This document shows positions 27,701-36,178 of a DNA stretch of 64,000 nt, one piece after another. The translations under genes were made by a program, and so were the position numbers. The notes under the pieces were generated by a model, which saw only the letters and a list, made by a program, of their open reading frames with translations, was not told the DNA's origin and searched no databases. Position 1 is the stretch's first letter; the number at the start of each line of letters is the position of its first letter. The stretch spans positions 11,419,917-11,483,916 of the forward strand of contig NC_092571.1 in the NCBI RefSeq assembly GCF_037975245.1, written 5' to 3'. This DNA comes from Apostichopus japonicus (taxonomy: Eukaryota; Echinodermata; Holothuroidea; Aspidochirotida; Stichopodidae).

Positions 27701-30700
27701 CGTGTGTATATGACACTTGCTCGTAAACGCTCTAACTTCAGAATGATTACTGGGGTACATTTCATATTTGGTATGTAGCTTCCCCTTAGATAAAACTGCT
27801 TTGACATCAATATTTGTATTGGTGAAAGGTCAGCAAGGGTCAAAGCTAGAAAGCATTGTTCACACAATGTTTCAATAAGTAGAAGTTATAGGCAGTTCAA
27901 ATTTAGTATGTCGCTTGCCGTCTGTGAGAAGACGATCTGTAGTGTTTTTTTGAGGTCAACAGAGGGGAAAATTGTGTGAAAGTCTTGTAAAACATGATAT
28001 CTCAAGGAAGGTTACCCTGTGTAGTCCTTATAATTTGGTATGTGGATTTCCTGTAATAACTTCATCAACCCTATTGTTTCTGGTGGAGGTCAAAGGTCAT
28101 TTAGGATCAGCAGAGGGCAAAATGTGAATATATCAAGAGTGCTATTTCTTCAGAACAAGAACCAAAACATGAAAGGAGCTCATATATGCATGGAATAATA
28201 GCCTTGTGTATTGTATAGTTTATACACAATTTGATGTAGGTCAGAGTTCATTTAAGGTCACCAGGTGTCAGTAAGCCTACTTGAACACAATGTAAATATG
28301 ATATTTCCAAAAGCGCAGAAGTTGGTTTGTATGGCACGGTTTCTCTATGATGAGTACAAGAACCCTATTGTTTTTGGTGGAGTGTACAGGTGATTTGGGT
28401 TTTGCAGAGGTTACACTCTGGGAATTTTAAACATGTCATCATGAAATGTCATTTTGGCACATGAAATTCCTATAATGATTCCAAGAGCCCAGTAATTCTT
28501 ATAAAGGTCAAAGGTAATTTGAGGTCAGCAATGGAGATGTGTTAAAAACCTTAAAAGCACTGTAGCTGGATCATTTTTTTTCATGCTGAGACTCCTAATT
28601 TAATTCATTTGCCTTCCACCCCCTCCACCCCCCCCCCCCCGCTCCCTTCTTATCTGCTCTATCTATATTGATCCAATTCTATCATACATATATGCTGAAG
28701 TGCTGGTCAAACTTTGTTATTAATAGTCCTCCAGAGCCGAGTCGGGCCCTTGGGACCATTATGTTACTGCACTTCTCACTTTTGTGAAGTTTATTTTGAC
28801 AATGAGAATATACTATTTGTTGTCCTGCATTTTCCCAGGGTTCCTCGATATATTCCTGGCTTCCCTGTATATTTTCCATGGATCCCTCATGGGCCCTGGG
28901 AATGTAGCCCTGTCTCAATGCCCCGCTCACCAGATCTGTCTCTCTTTCGTGTACATACAGAACAACGAATTCGTGATGCAGAACTGCTACGAGAGCCGGC
29001 TAGAGGTTAGTCCTAGATTCCGTTTTCCTTTGATATCCAGTCATTATGTTACTGCACCTCTGTCACTTCTGTGAAGCTTATTTTGACCAATGAGAATATA
29101 CTATTTCGTTGTCCTATATTTTCCCAGGGTTCCTCCATATCTTCCTGGCTCCCCTGTTTATTTTTCCCTGGACCCCTCATGGAGGAGCCCTGTCTCAATG
29201 CCCCTCTCACCAGATCTGTCTCTATTTCATTTACATACAGATGAAGGTGATTGTGGAGCACCACCACAACCACGGCAGGCTAATGGTTAGTCCTCTTTCA
29301 GTTTTTCTGTTCCTATGACAACAAACAAACATATTCTAAGATTTCAAACTGCCTGGATCAATCACTTTTGCAGGTCACATCACTGTGTTGAAAAATTATT
29401 CCATTCATGTGCCACAAATTTGTCTGAGAGGATTTGATGCTTTTTAAAAAAATTTCCAAGCTTTCTCAGTCTCTCTAAAAACAAAAAAAATTGCATTTGA
29501 TCAAACTAAAGGGGCACCCTTTACAGATAATTTTCACTGACACTTTTTCTATATTAGTATGAATCAAATACAAAAATTAAATTGGAAAAATGTTTAGACT
29601 TTAGCTCTAAACATGAAAATTGACTATAGGCCACCTAGCGTGGAAGATCTTTCTCGTCCAATGAGTATGTAACCTGATCTCACATGATCTCATCTCCATG
29701 TCGTTTGTGTACCTAGACTATTAAACCTGTAACTTTAATATGCCAAAAAGATCTCCCATCCCGAGAAATACTGAAATTCATCCCTCAAATTATGGGAACT
29801 TAGATTCATCGGTATCTGTGAGTAAGCGTTTCTATTTGACATCATTATTTCATCATTCTGTAATAAATCATTAACATCTAAAGCTAGTTATGGCAATAAC
29901 ACAGATTCCCCCCCACCCCCCCCTGTTTTTCCCTTTCTTCTTCAAAGTAAGAGTTGATCAGATTAAGACAGACTTGATACATTCAATTTTCTAAATTGTA
30001 ATTGATTCCCTTCATTTCTTCACCAAGGTACTGTGTGTTGCAGCTGTAGTAAGAATGCCATACAATTAGCCTTGCCATTTGAATATTTTTTTCTTTCTAT
30101 TCTTTGTGCCATTTCATTTGCAGGTAATCCCATAGATGACGTAGATCAAGGGGATAACAATTTCAAAGGTTCGTTTTTAGAACTATCTGCCATCTTTAAT
30201 ACAGCCTCTTGCCTTTTTAATATATTTTACTCCTAGAATCTGGTTAAATATTGTATCCTAAACTTCTGCTGTAGTTGGGATTTCATTTTAGTATTGTGCA
30301 CATTATGTTGTGACTTCACTGAGACTTGATGAGAGATTGAATACTAAAGTTGTGTTATATTAATAGTTAGGCACTGCCAAAGGTAGGATGCTGAGGAGGC
30401 TGCAGTATCACTGCAGCCAGGCTGTGTGAGAGGTCATGTATCTTGTTCAGCATTTCACTTACATGATAGACAGTGCTGGTCTGCTGAGAAAATCCGTAGT
30501 GTAGCATCACTGCAGCCAGGCTGTGTGAGAGGTCATGTATCTTGTTCAGCATTTCACTTACGTGATAGACAGTGCTGGTCTGCTGAGATAGTCTCTAGTG
30601 TAGCATCACTGCAGCCAGGCAGAATACTAGGTACATATTTTACGAAGCATATGTGAATCATGCTGGAATTACATTTTTTTGGAACATTAAATTAGCTTAA

Positions 30701-33700
30701 TAGATTGAGCATGTGTTCCATTCATCAGTACAGTCAAGCATTTAACCTACTCATCCCCTTCACAGATAATGGAGATCCTGAACACCGCCATCTGTTGGGG
30801 GCGGAAGGGAATAGGGCAACAGAGGCAGCCAACCCTCAGGGAGCAAATGGTTAGTCGCAGATATTAAATTTCCTGTGTCTTGTGTCAAGTGTATAAATAA
30901 AGCCTCACTCTGTATTATAAACACAAATATACCAATATCAACCCTACACTCTCTTTTGGTACTATTTGGTAGTCAATTACATAATCATGAAATCATGTAT
31001 ATTCTGGCATTATATATTTTGGAACAAAAATAATTACCTAATAGATATTGCATGTGTTTCGTCCATCACTTAGTGAAAGGTTTAACCTTGTTATTCCATT
31101 CGCAGATAAGTCAGAAGAAGGAAAAGCTGAAGCTTCTCAAGTGGTGGATCTAGTTAATGACAAAAATGGTTCGTCCTAGATGTTCAACTTGATGTATATT
31201 TGTCTTCATAGTTAAAGCCTCATTTTGACACATTTTGGCCCAAAATGATTGTACATTGTACCGCCTTTGGTTGCAATTGGTTGATGTTACAAACATACGC
31301 TTTGCTGGAAATCTTTCTACTTCCAATTCTCTCCCTTCACTTTCTCTATAATTGTCAAAGAAATAGTCTCATATCTCGATATTACCAACCTTCATTGGGA
31401 GAAATGCTTTGCATAGTTTAATTGTTTGTCCAAATACCCTGTCCGGTGTTGGTTCTGTATTTTGAAATTTCATATTGCTAAGGGTAAAGGGATTCATTTT
31501 CAAAGGGGTTGTTACTTCATCGGGTTGATTATATCCCAGAAGCTTTCCTCCTCATGTGTAAAACTACTTATCTATATAACTTATGTGGTAAAGGATAAAT
31601 TATGTTATCATTGATGCTTAAGAAAGGTTTCATTCTTACATTTGTTTCTAGCAATCCAAATGAACTCTATGGGACCCTCCCAGTCTGGTGATGAAAGATA
31701 TGGTATATTTCAATTTTCATATTATCTTAAAATTTAGTTTGCTATATAAATCCATGTCAACATTGATACAAAAAAATCTCATTGGCAAGTGAAACATACT
31801 ATATGGACATGTAGTAAATTTATTACTGAGGCATGTTACAAGATCTCTTATACGACATTTAGCCAGTTTTCCATGTGATGCGTCTTTGGAATTCCTGAGT
31901 TTCCAAGTTCATATTGTTTGTGTCAAGAAATATTACGGTGGTACAGTGTCTTAAATCTGATAATCCTTAATAATAATCAGCAGTTATTTTTACGACGCTT
32001 AAGCAACCACAAATGTGGGAGAAACCCACAAGGGCTTATGGATTACAACTTACACTTAATGCAGATCATTAAGTTAGATATTCATGTTGGATGATTAAAA
32101 ATACCTAAATTCCATCACAGCTTTAATATGTGTGGACCCTAGCAGCTCAATGTAATAATGTTGTGTCTGTATGACAAATTTGTTTGATGAATGTGAATCA
32201 ATTTTGCTCACATTTGATCAATATTGGTTCCATTCATTGGCATTTTAACGCTAATGAGTAGCGACCAAACACAACAGTTTGGAAACATAGTCAGAATATA
32301 CTACTTTAGAGATATGAAAAAACTGAAAGAATAGAACTTTTGTTGAGATTTTAATATTTATATTACATCTTTCCATTGTCCATCTTCAGTAAATACGCCG
32401 CTGCAAAGTAACATAGGATCATCAGGTGTGTATGATTGGTGCAATTCTTTTTATTTTGTGATCTTCTCAATCAAGTTACTCATGTCTTCAAAGGGTTTTT
32501 ATTGTCTATGTTCCTTCTTCTTTTTTCCTCATACAACTAAAACTTACGCTTCAGTTTTGACTCTTAAGAATACCACATAATTTGTAACAGCCAACAATTC
32601 AATTTTAGGATAACATTTGGTGGTACGATCTCTCTCTGTACCGATTTTTTATCGGAATACTAACCGATTTTCCCGGAGGAATCGAAACAGCCAGTTTTTC
32701 GTTCGGGTCTTCTAACCACAGTGAAAAAGGACCTGATTTGCTATCTGTTGAGCCATTCCGATGTGGAATAGCCCTCTCCTAACTTTTGATATTGACTCCG
32801 TTTCCTTTTATCGGATAGCTATCCGATTACTCTTCTGATTTTTATCGTTTTTTGATGTGACGTCACTTCAGAATGTAGTCCGTTCCAGAACCCCTCAGAT
32901 TTGGAGTAGGTATTCGAATATTCCACTGCATTCATTACATTCACTACCACAAACCTCACTCTTCGGCCTAAAATCGGACCGTACTCCGATAAAATACCGC
33001 TGTAGTGTGACCGGGCCTTTACCTGTGAGCTGTAAAACAGATGGCAGTGAATTATATACTCCCATTTCCTTCCCACAGTGACATAACTGTTGCTGCCACC
33101 ACCTGCAGTATATATCAACTTTCAGATTAGCAGGGAGTGCTACAACTTTATTCCTTGAATGTCAATAATGTCCTTACCTGAAGGAGCAAGAAAAAGAATG
33201 TCAAGAATAAAAAATTAAAATTTTTGAACATGGTTATGACATCACAGACACACTGTGTCCAGACAGCCAAATTATTGCTAGGGGCACTGCTATCACTGGG
33301 TCCTGCTTCCCAGAGAAAAATCCTTTGTAGGCATTAACAGTACGGTAACAATATTACAGACCATTGACCTCAATGCATGTAGTGCAATTAAACATGTAGC
33401 ACTTTGATTTATAATGGAGCACCAGAGACGTAAAGTGAAAATATAATAACCTAAATGAAGAGAATTATCGTTGTTATAAAAGCCAATAAGTAACCAATTG
33501 GATCGAGAGGCTCACTCCCCTTCTACGTAAAGTCACTTTACCACTCATCTGTGAATAAGTCAACTTTCGAGCGTTAATGAGTAGAATGAGAAACTACAAG
33601 TTGTTCGTCAGTGTAAGAACATTGGAATGGCAAAATCTCCTTTGAGATGTCTTCAAGTCTTATTTCAACATCTGTATGTTTGGCAAATAGGCATCGGTAA

Positions 33701-35720
33701 AGTGTGTCTCTGAGTGGTATGCGGTCCACATAGATCGGATGTGTGGAAGTTAAGTGAATCTGTGACGTCACAACCGTGGTGGTTTCGTAGTGTAACAAAC
33801 TTTGGGGAGCCTTGCGACGAGAGTGTAAACGTCTCAACCTGTCAATCGGATATGAGTTTGCCTTCGGTGGAGTGTTGTTTCGTCTTTTTTGGGTTACCTG
33901 TCCTTAATATGGAAAACATCTGGACACAGTCCCCTTTATTCATTTTTCATTTGCAATATGGTTGCTTTGGGAGTATTCAGTTTCGGACATTTTCTCATGT
34001 ACGTTCGACGATGGCTACTCTATTGCTACTTTCCCGTGAAAATGAAAAACCATTCCCGTATTTTTCTTCTCTATATTTTTATACCTGTCTCTGTTCTCTC
34101 TTCTTTTAGATCAACAATGGCAATTTGAACCAGAAGAATTAGGGGGTAATTATGTTTTTCATAACGATTGTAAAGTAATTCATTTTGCAAAACAGCTCTC
34201 AAATTGAATTGGCTCTTTTGTATTAATTGGTATTATTATTACACCACATCATACCCATAAGATTGCAAATCCCAACCTTGACTGCTCAAGGTTTATTCCA
34301 ATAATGAAAATTCATCACAAATGTCAATTCTGGTTTGCTTTTGATTTATTACGTAGTCATGTCAAAAAGACTTGTTTTAAAAACCCAAAATTGTCCAGGT
34401 TACATCAACCTGTGAGTTATGGTGAGCATGTTGTGGTCTAATAGCTAAGGCAATGGACTGAAATGATCTTAGCATTGCAATGTTTGAGTCCCTATTTTGA
34501 AAATCTGATATCTCAAACAAAGTGAAATTTTAAGTTTGGGTTTGTATATTTTATGTTTTATTTTATGTTCATTGACTTGCTATTGCTGTGTGTGTAACTA
34601 ACATCATGACCATGAATTTGGGAGACACCCATGCTTGCTTTTTATCTCATCCAGGGTTCATCTTCCAGGCTTACTGGATGTTCTTCAGGCATCCTAGACT
34701 TTGAAAAATTTTCTAGACATTAAGAATTATTTATCCTTACAAGATCAACATACTATGTATGTTATGATTTAACTACTTGTAATGTAAATAAACTGTGCGT
34801 GTCGTCGAGACAAGCTAAGGTTGTTCAAACAACAACATTGGCTGTCTATTCAGTTCCATATTAATGGGAGATACAAACCCAATCATTTATTTACCTATGT
34901 TGCAAATGCTAGTATTTATTTTGTGGTCGAAGATCCAATGCCAAAAAACATGAAGTTAGCTGGAAGTCAGTTATTGCATCATGTAATTTACTGAATGAGC
35001 TGCGGTATCTTTATGGCAAATAACGTCTGCTTACATGCAAGCGGGTGCTTTTGTCTTTTTTCTTTTCTATTTTTCAAAGGGAATGCCAAACATATAAAAT
35101 TGAAATTTCTGGGCCCTTTTACAAATTTGGGGTTATTCCTGTTACAGTGAATATAGTCCAGTACATAATGTCCAGGGACATTTCTGGGGATACTTTGAAT
35201 CCTGGGACTAAACATGAAACCTGGGGACTTTCCCCAGAAATCTGAAAGTCTTGTCAGCTTATATATTAAGGGATACACAATGATACATGGATATTACATG
35301 GATTGGTTACTTCACATATCAAGGGAAAAAGAAAACTGAAATTATAAAAAATGTCTATTTGCTTTATTTTTTTTTGTTCTTACAGATCAATATGTTGATG
35401 AACATGAACTATCTATTCTTGCAACCCGTATTTTCCGAAACCATGGTGGAAAGGAACTCAGCGATGTACCATATTTCTGCAGTCAGTTAGGCATACCTAG
35501 TACTGTTTTTAATCCAGTGTGTATGGATAGGAAGAAATCAAGAACTGATGAAATACTGTATTATGTTTTTCGTGATTGGAGAATGGCTTCTTCACTAACA
35601 AGGAATAAACTTCGTAAAGCTCTTTTTGATTTTGATCAAGGGAATAAGACAAGTCTATGCAAATTATATGTAAAAATTGTCAATGATCGTTTTCGTGAGG
35701 ACTCTTCGGAAAACTCTTAG
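12686..35720 (+). CDS. TNF-receptor-superfamily protein with HYR domain, stalk, TM and death domain (receptor 1, 21 coding exons)
   Basis: This is a hand-built gene model. Joining exons 12686-12715, 14882-14917, 15758-15873, 16264-16363, 17347-17434, 17855-18094, 20853-20909, 23980-24030, 24726-24755, 25319-25348, 26673-26759, 27430-27465, 28961-29005, 29241-29285, 30124-30168, 30766-30849, 31106-31168, 31652-31702, 32390-32425, 34110-34145 and 35386-35720 gives 1641 bp, open to a TAG stop, 546 residues. Every junction is AG/GT. Approximate residue positions: signal peptide 1-22, TNFR Cys-rich region 23-120, HYR 124-203, Thr/Pro stalk 204-259, TM 271-291, linker 292-435, death domain 440-520. 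TNFR members are type I membrane receptors that signal through adaptors. TNFR, HYR and death domains in one chain is unusual. Linker exons are the least certain and may be alternatively spliced. Transcript evidence is absent here. Confidence 0.85.
13705..14195 (+). pseudogene. LINE (non-LTR retrotransposon) ORF2 3'-end remnant in receptor 1 intron 1
   Basis: The reading frame contains SLIKSICLYNCELWG, DTFQRRLLRNILNMRW, then after an in-frame stop RRLRFFSHVARLQEDAP and, after a frameshift, EEAIKLAQDSDTWRKLF. This is the C-terminal region found after the reverse transcriptase of many non-LTR elements. It ends near a (tac)n run at 14173, a typical microsatellite tail. It is 5' truncated and inactive. 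The clade is not assigned. Confidence 0.75.
14882..14917 (+). CDS. Receptor 1 exon 2: second half of signal peptide
   Basis: The 36-bp exon encodes FIASADIRVDGQ between a strong acceptor (tctccctgcag) and donor (gtaagt), phase 0 on both sides. With exon 1 it completes a typical secretion signal, with cleavage probably near the end of this exon, just before the first Cys-rich segment. Confidence 0.78.
15758..15873 (+). CDS. Receptor 1 exon 3: first TNFR cysteine-rich segment
   Basis: The exon encodes ECQRSETRLTY onward and ends in FCSPGQKLSNRCEG. The C-x-PG-x(6)-C pattern is typical of the first TNFR Cys-rich domain. Phase 0 at the start, phase 2 at the end. The corresponding receptor 2 exon (56685-56797) has the same phases and CPPGKRLIDPCEG at the same place. 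Confidence 0.85.
16065..16208. repeat. Three tandem copies of a 46-51-bp unit in receptor 1 intron 3
   Basis: Each unit starts ggggtcagtggtaaggc and ends catccattgttct-tgtg (starts at 16065, 16111 and 16162). Confidence 0.8.
16264..16363 (+). CDS. Receptor 1 exon 4: second TNFR cysteine-rich segment
   Basis: The exon encodes CTYCGIGEYQNEFTDCSTCL and then KCTTEEDCCEGQK. The C-x2-C-x2-G-x-Y module followed by C-x2-C-x2-C is characteristic of TNFR repeats. Phase 2 to phase 0. It aligns closely with receptor 2 exon 57494-57596. Confidence 0.87.
17347..17434 (+). CDS. Receptor 1 exon 5: end of Cys-rich region
   Basis: The exon encodes RCSSVRNAVCGCPPC, matching the usual close of a TNFR repeat (C..x-N-x-x-C-x-C), then a short Thr/Pro segment TCPPSTTP. 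Phase 0 to phase 1. From here every intron in the gene is phase 1. Confidence 0.85.
17855..18094 (+). CDS. Receptor 1 exon 6: HYR (hyalin repeat) domain
   Basis: One 240-bp phase 1-1 exon encodes a whole HYR domain of about 80 residues. Hallmarks are NCPSDITIEAEEGATSSTV, TWTEPVV, then HPGSRFRIGYTDVFYAFSGS and NMITCSFVINV, with the two conserved cysteines. HYR domains have an immunoglobulin-like fold, are abundant in echinoderm extracellular proteins, and are linked with adhesion. The symmetric phase fits insertion by exon shuffling. Receptor 2 has no equivalent between its Cys-rich and TM exons. Confidence 0.92.
18164..18478 (-). repeat. tRNA-derived SINE in receptor 1 intron 6
   Basis: On the minus strand the head reads gtggccaattggctaaggcg (A-box-like) and ctggttcgattcctgcc (B-box). 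A body with cagcggtat-type and aaagcgctttgagacc segments follows, ending in an (att)n tail next to 18164. The structure is tRNA-like head, body and simple-repeat tail. Confidence 0.8.
19060..19277 (-). repeat. tRNA-derived SINE (family 2, copy 1) in receptor 1 intron 6
   Basis: The minus strand carries gtgttagctcagtggttaac (A-box) and a B-box-like gagtcactcc segment, with a tail ending in gcttgcaggaggatc. A second copy of the same family is at 53113-53345 on the plus strand. Confidence 0.78.
19605..19945. repeat. 23-bp minisatellite in receptor 1 intron 6
   Basis: About fourteen copies of tgtgaatgcatgtgattaca plus att, with early units shorter. It contains the palindrome atgcat in every unit. 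Confidence 0.88.
20853..20909 (+). CDS. Receptor 1 exon 7: Thr/Pro stalk mini-exon, copy 1
   Basis: The 57-bp phase 1-1 exon encodes EAPRTTSTVDPVSTTTDQPG, a likely O-glycosylated stalk. It is copy 1 of an exon-plus-intron unit. The following intron start (ctgaagtt-like, tttgtgcaggttgtttactt, cacaccaaataaaatcagta) recurs after the next three stalk exons. Confidence 0.8.
20910..21410. repeat. Stalk exon-intron duplication unit, intron part of copy 1
   Basis: After the donor, the intron shares ttgtgcaggttgtttactta, ataacctcttatctgtaata and aataaaatcagtatgattgt with the introns that follow exons 8, 9 and 10 (24031, 24756, 25349). It is part of the serial duplication that made the stalk exons. 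Confidence 0.8.
21411..23630. mobile_element. About 2.2 kb insertion inside copy 1 of the duplicated intron, unclassified
   Basis: Copies 2-4 of the duplicated unit lack this block, so it inserted after or during the duplication. Its minus strand holds 77-104-codon ORFs with no family I can name. No clear terminal repeats or target duplication were found. The boundaries are approximate. Confidence 0.5.
23980..24030 (+). CDS. Receptor 1 exon 8: stalk mini-exon, copy 2
   Basis: The 51-bp phase 1-1 exon encodes EISSRCVNPVPTTTDPPG. The second half (PVPTTTDPPG) and downstream intron match copy 1. The first half differs and adds one cysteine, so the acceptor may have shifted relative to the ancestral unit. 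Confidence 0.75.
24726..24755 (+). CDS. Receptor 1 exon 9: stalk mini-exon, copy 3
   Basis: A 30-bp phase 1-1 exon encodes DPVPTTLNRTG. The asparagine in NRT is an N-glycosylation sequon. The flanking introns repeat those of copies 2 and 4. The donor is gtaggt rather than gtaagt. Confidence 0.68.
25319..25348 (+). CDS. Receptor 1 exon 10: stalk mini-exon, copy 4
   Basis: A 30-bp phase 1-1 exon encodes DPVSTTCNRTG, nearly identical to copy 3 with an added cysteine. It keeps the NRT sequon and the gtaggt donor. Copies 3 and 4 are the youngest pair by similarity. Confidence 0.68.
26673..26759 (+). CDS. Receptor 1 exon 11: transmembrane segment
   Basis: The 87-bp phase 1-1 exon encodes a short extracellular piece (DSGQFSSCDGQ) and a hydrophobic helix, TVCWVLLGIITVVLVLFI, followed by a gtaag donor. 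One single-pass TM helix after a stalk is the expected TNFR topology. Confidence 0.87.
27430..27465 (+). CDS. Receptor 1 exon 12: juxtamembrane cytoplasmic exon
   Basis: The 36-bp phase 1-1 exon encodes GVFYKCHRDERG. Its basic residues directly after the TM follow the positive-inside rule and mark the cytosolic side. Acceptor tctttacag, donor gtgag. Confidence 0.75.
27466..28960. repeat. Receptor 1 intron 12 with diverged ggaggtcaaaggtcattt repeats
   Basis: Repeated motifs at about 27825, 28085, 28235 and 28500 belong to the same diverged family as in 24031-26640. A C-run at 28620-28641 precedes the duplicated exon 13 unit. No further exon was recognised. Confidence 0.6.
28961..29005 (+). 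CDS. Receptor 1 exon 13: cytoplasmic linker exon
   Basis: A 45-bp phase 1-1 exon encodes EQRIRDAELLREPARG, with acceptor acatacag and donor gttag. The exon and about 170 bp of upstream intron are repeated at 29070-29285, so it belongs to a tandem exon duplication. Confidence 0.62.
29241..29285 (+). CDS. Receptor 1 exon 14: cytoplasmic linker exon, duplicate of exon 13 unit
   Basis: A 45-bp phase 1-1 exon encodes DEGDCGAPPQPRQANG, with acceptor acatacag and donor gttag. Same length, phase and upstream intron as exon 13, but the encoded residues have diverged strongly. Confidence 0.62.
30124..30168 (+). CDS. Receptor 1 exon 15: acidic cytoplasmic linker exon
   Basis: A 45-bp phase 1-1 exon after tttgcag encodes GNPIDDVDQGDNNFKG; donor is gttcg. 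Asp-rich and probably disordered. Confidence 0.6.
30395..30625. repeat. About 95-bp tandem repeat, 2.3 copies, in receptor 1 intron 15
   Basis: Units start atcactgcagccaggctgtg and include tgatagacagtgctggtctg, at about 30408, 30507 and 30604. Confidence 0.82.
30766..30849 (+). CDS. Receptor 1 exon 16: cytoplasmic linker exon
   Basis: An 84-bp phase 1-1 exon encodes DNGDPEHRHLLGAEGNRATE and then AANPQGANG. Acceptor cttcacag, donor gttag. The ending (ANG) and the beginning of its intron resemble exon 14. Confidence 0.65.
31106..31168 (+). CDS. Receptor 1 exon 17: cytoplasmic linker exon
   Basis: A 63-bp phase 1-1 exon encodes DKSEEGKAEASQVVDLVNDK plus NG. Acceptor attcgcag, donor gttcg. The upstream intron stretch resembles that before exon 16, again suggesting duplication. 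Confidence 0.65.
31652..31702 (+). CDS. Receptor 1 exon 18: linker exon with TRAF-like PxQxxD motif
   Basis: A 51-bp phase 1-1 exon encodes AIQMNSMGPSQSGDERYG. The PSQSGD hexapeptide fits PxQxxD, the minor TRAF-binding consensus known from vertebrate TNFR-family tails. Acceptor tttctag, donor gtata, which is weaker than average. Confidence 0.6.
31979..32075. repeat. Fragment of the cagttatttttacgacgctt repeat (empty-site homologue)
   Basis: It matches 39938-40010 and the flanks of the 333-bp MITE at 483-503 and 837-850. Here the sequence runs through without the MITE, showing the pre-insertion state. Confidence 0.7.
32390..32425 (+). CDS. Receptor 1 exon 19: cytoplasmic linker exon
   Basis: A 36-bp phase 1-1 exon encodes VNTPLQSNIGSSG. 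Acceptor catcttcag, donor gtgtg. Short and low in information. It is supported mainly by phase, splice sites and position in the series. Confidence 0.52.
32640..33020. mobile_element. Probable DNA-transposon remnant in receptor 1 intron 19
   Basis: Rich in ttatcgga and its inverse tccgata. The right end reads agtgtgaccgggccttt at about 33004-33020, typical of the terminal repeats of some DNA elements. The left end is not clear, so boundaries are weak. Confidence 0.4.
34110..34145 (+). CDS. Receptor 1 exon 20: acidic linker exon before death domain
   Basis: A 36-bp phase 1-1 exon encodes DQQWQFEPEELGG. Acceptor ttcttttag is preceded by a long pyrimidine tract; donor gtaat. It shares the DQ start with the next exon. 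Confidence 0.6.
34435..34500 (+). repeat. Partial tRNA-like SINE head
   Basis: Contains ctaatagctaaggcaatgga (A-box-like) and atgtttgagtccctat (B-box-like) at a tRNA-like spacing. No clear body or tail. Confidence 0.4.
35386..35720 (+). CDS. Receptor 1 exon 21: death-domain-like C-terminus and stop
   Basis: The terminal exon encodes about 111 residues, from DQYVDEHELSILATRIFRNH to a TAG at 35718. The pattern fits a death domain: L-x-x-L-A at the start, a helix 2-3 segment ELSDVPYFCSQLGIP, then the signature DEILYYVFRDWRM followed by LTRNKLRKAL. Death domains form six-helix bundles that recruit adaptors such as FADD or TRADD homologues. It is divergent in the middle, lacking the usual W before LAR-LGL. 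The fold assignment is by pattern reading only. Confidence 0.8.
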
Positions 35721-36178
35721 ATATGCATAGAAGGAGACACAAGCTGCCGCAACCGTCACCATTTGGTCTTTGTGAATGGAATAACAAACAGCAATGAAGA
35801 ACTTACCTACACAGCTTGCTGCCAAAAAAATTATAATTCAAGTTTGGGAGATACAGCAGATTGAAATGAATGTGCCATCACACGCCAGGCCGAAGACTTG
35901 AATAAGACTAAATGTGACATCATCGAGCCACGTGTGTTTCGTGTCGTCGTGTTTTTTCTTCGTTCATAACAATTTTCTGGAATGATGACAGGGTCTTGCA
36001 AACAACGAATTCTGAAATATTTAAGTTATGAACATGACCTAACGATGCCATTGCTTTTCGCCGGCAGCACTGTTAACATTCTGTCTTGCAAAGAGAGGAA
36101 AGGAAAACAAAGAGAAAGTGACAAAATTTTCCACCAGATGCCGGCCTCTCGGACATTCCAGAAATGTTATCTTATTTT
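35721..36178 (+). other. Receptor 1 3' UTR candidate region
   Basis: Follows the TAG at 35718-35720. I found no canonical AATAAA before the MITE at 36179, so the 3' UTR may run through that element or use a variant signal. Confidence 0.4.

Noticed and set aside
33714-34109. 131-codon ORF just before exon 20
   Set aside because: Ends at the exon 20 acceptor, consists mostly of intron pyrimidine-rich sequence, and has no recognisable domain.
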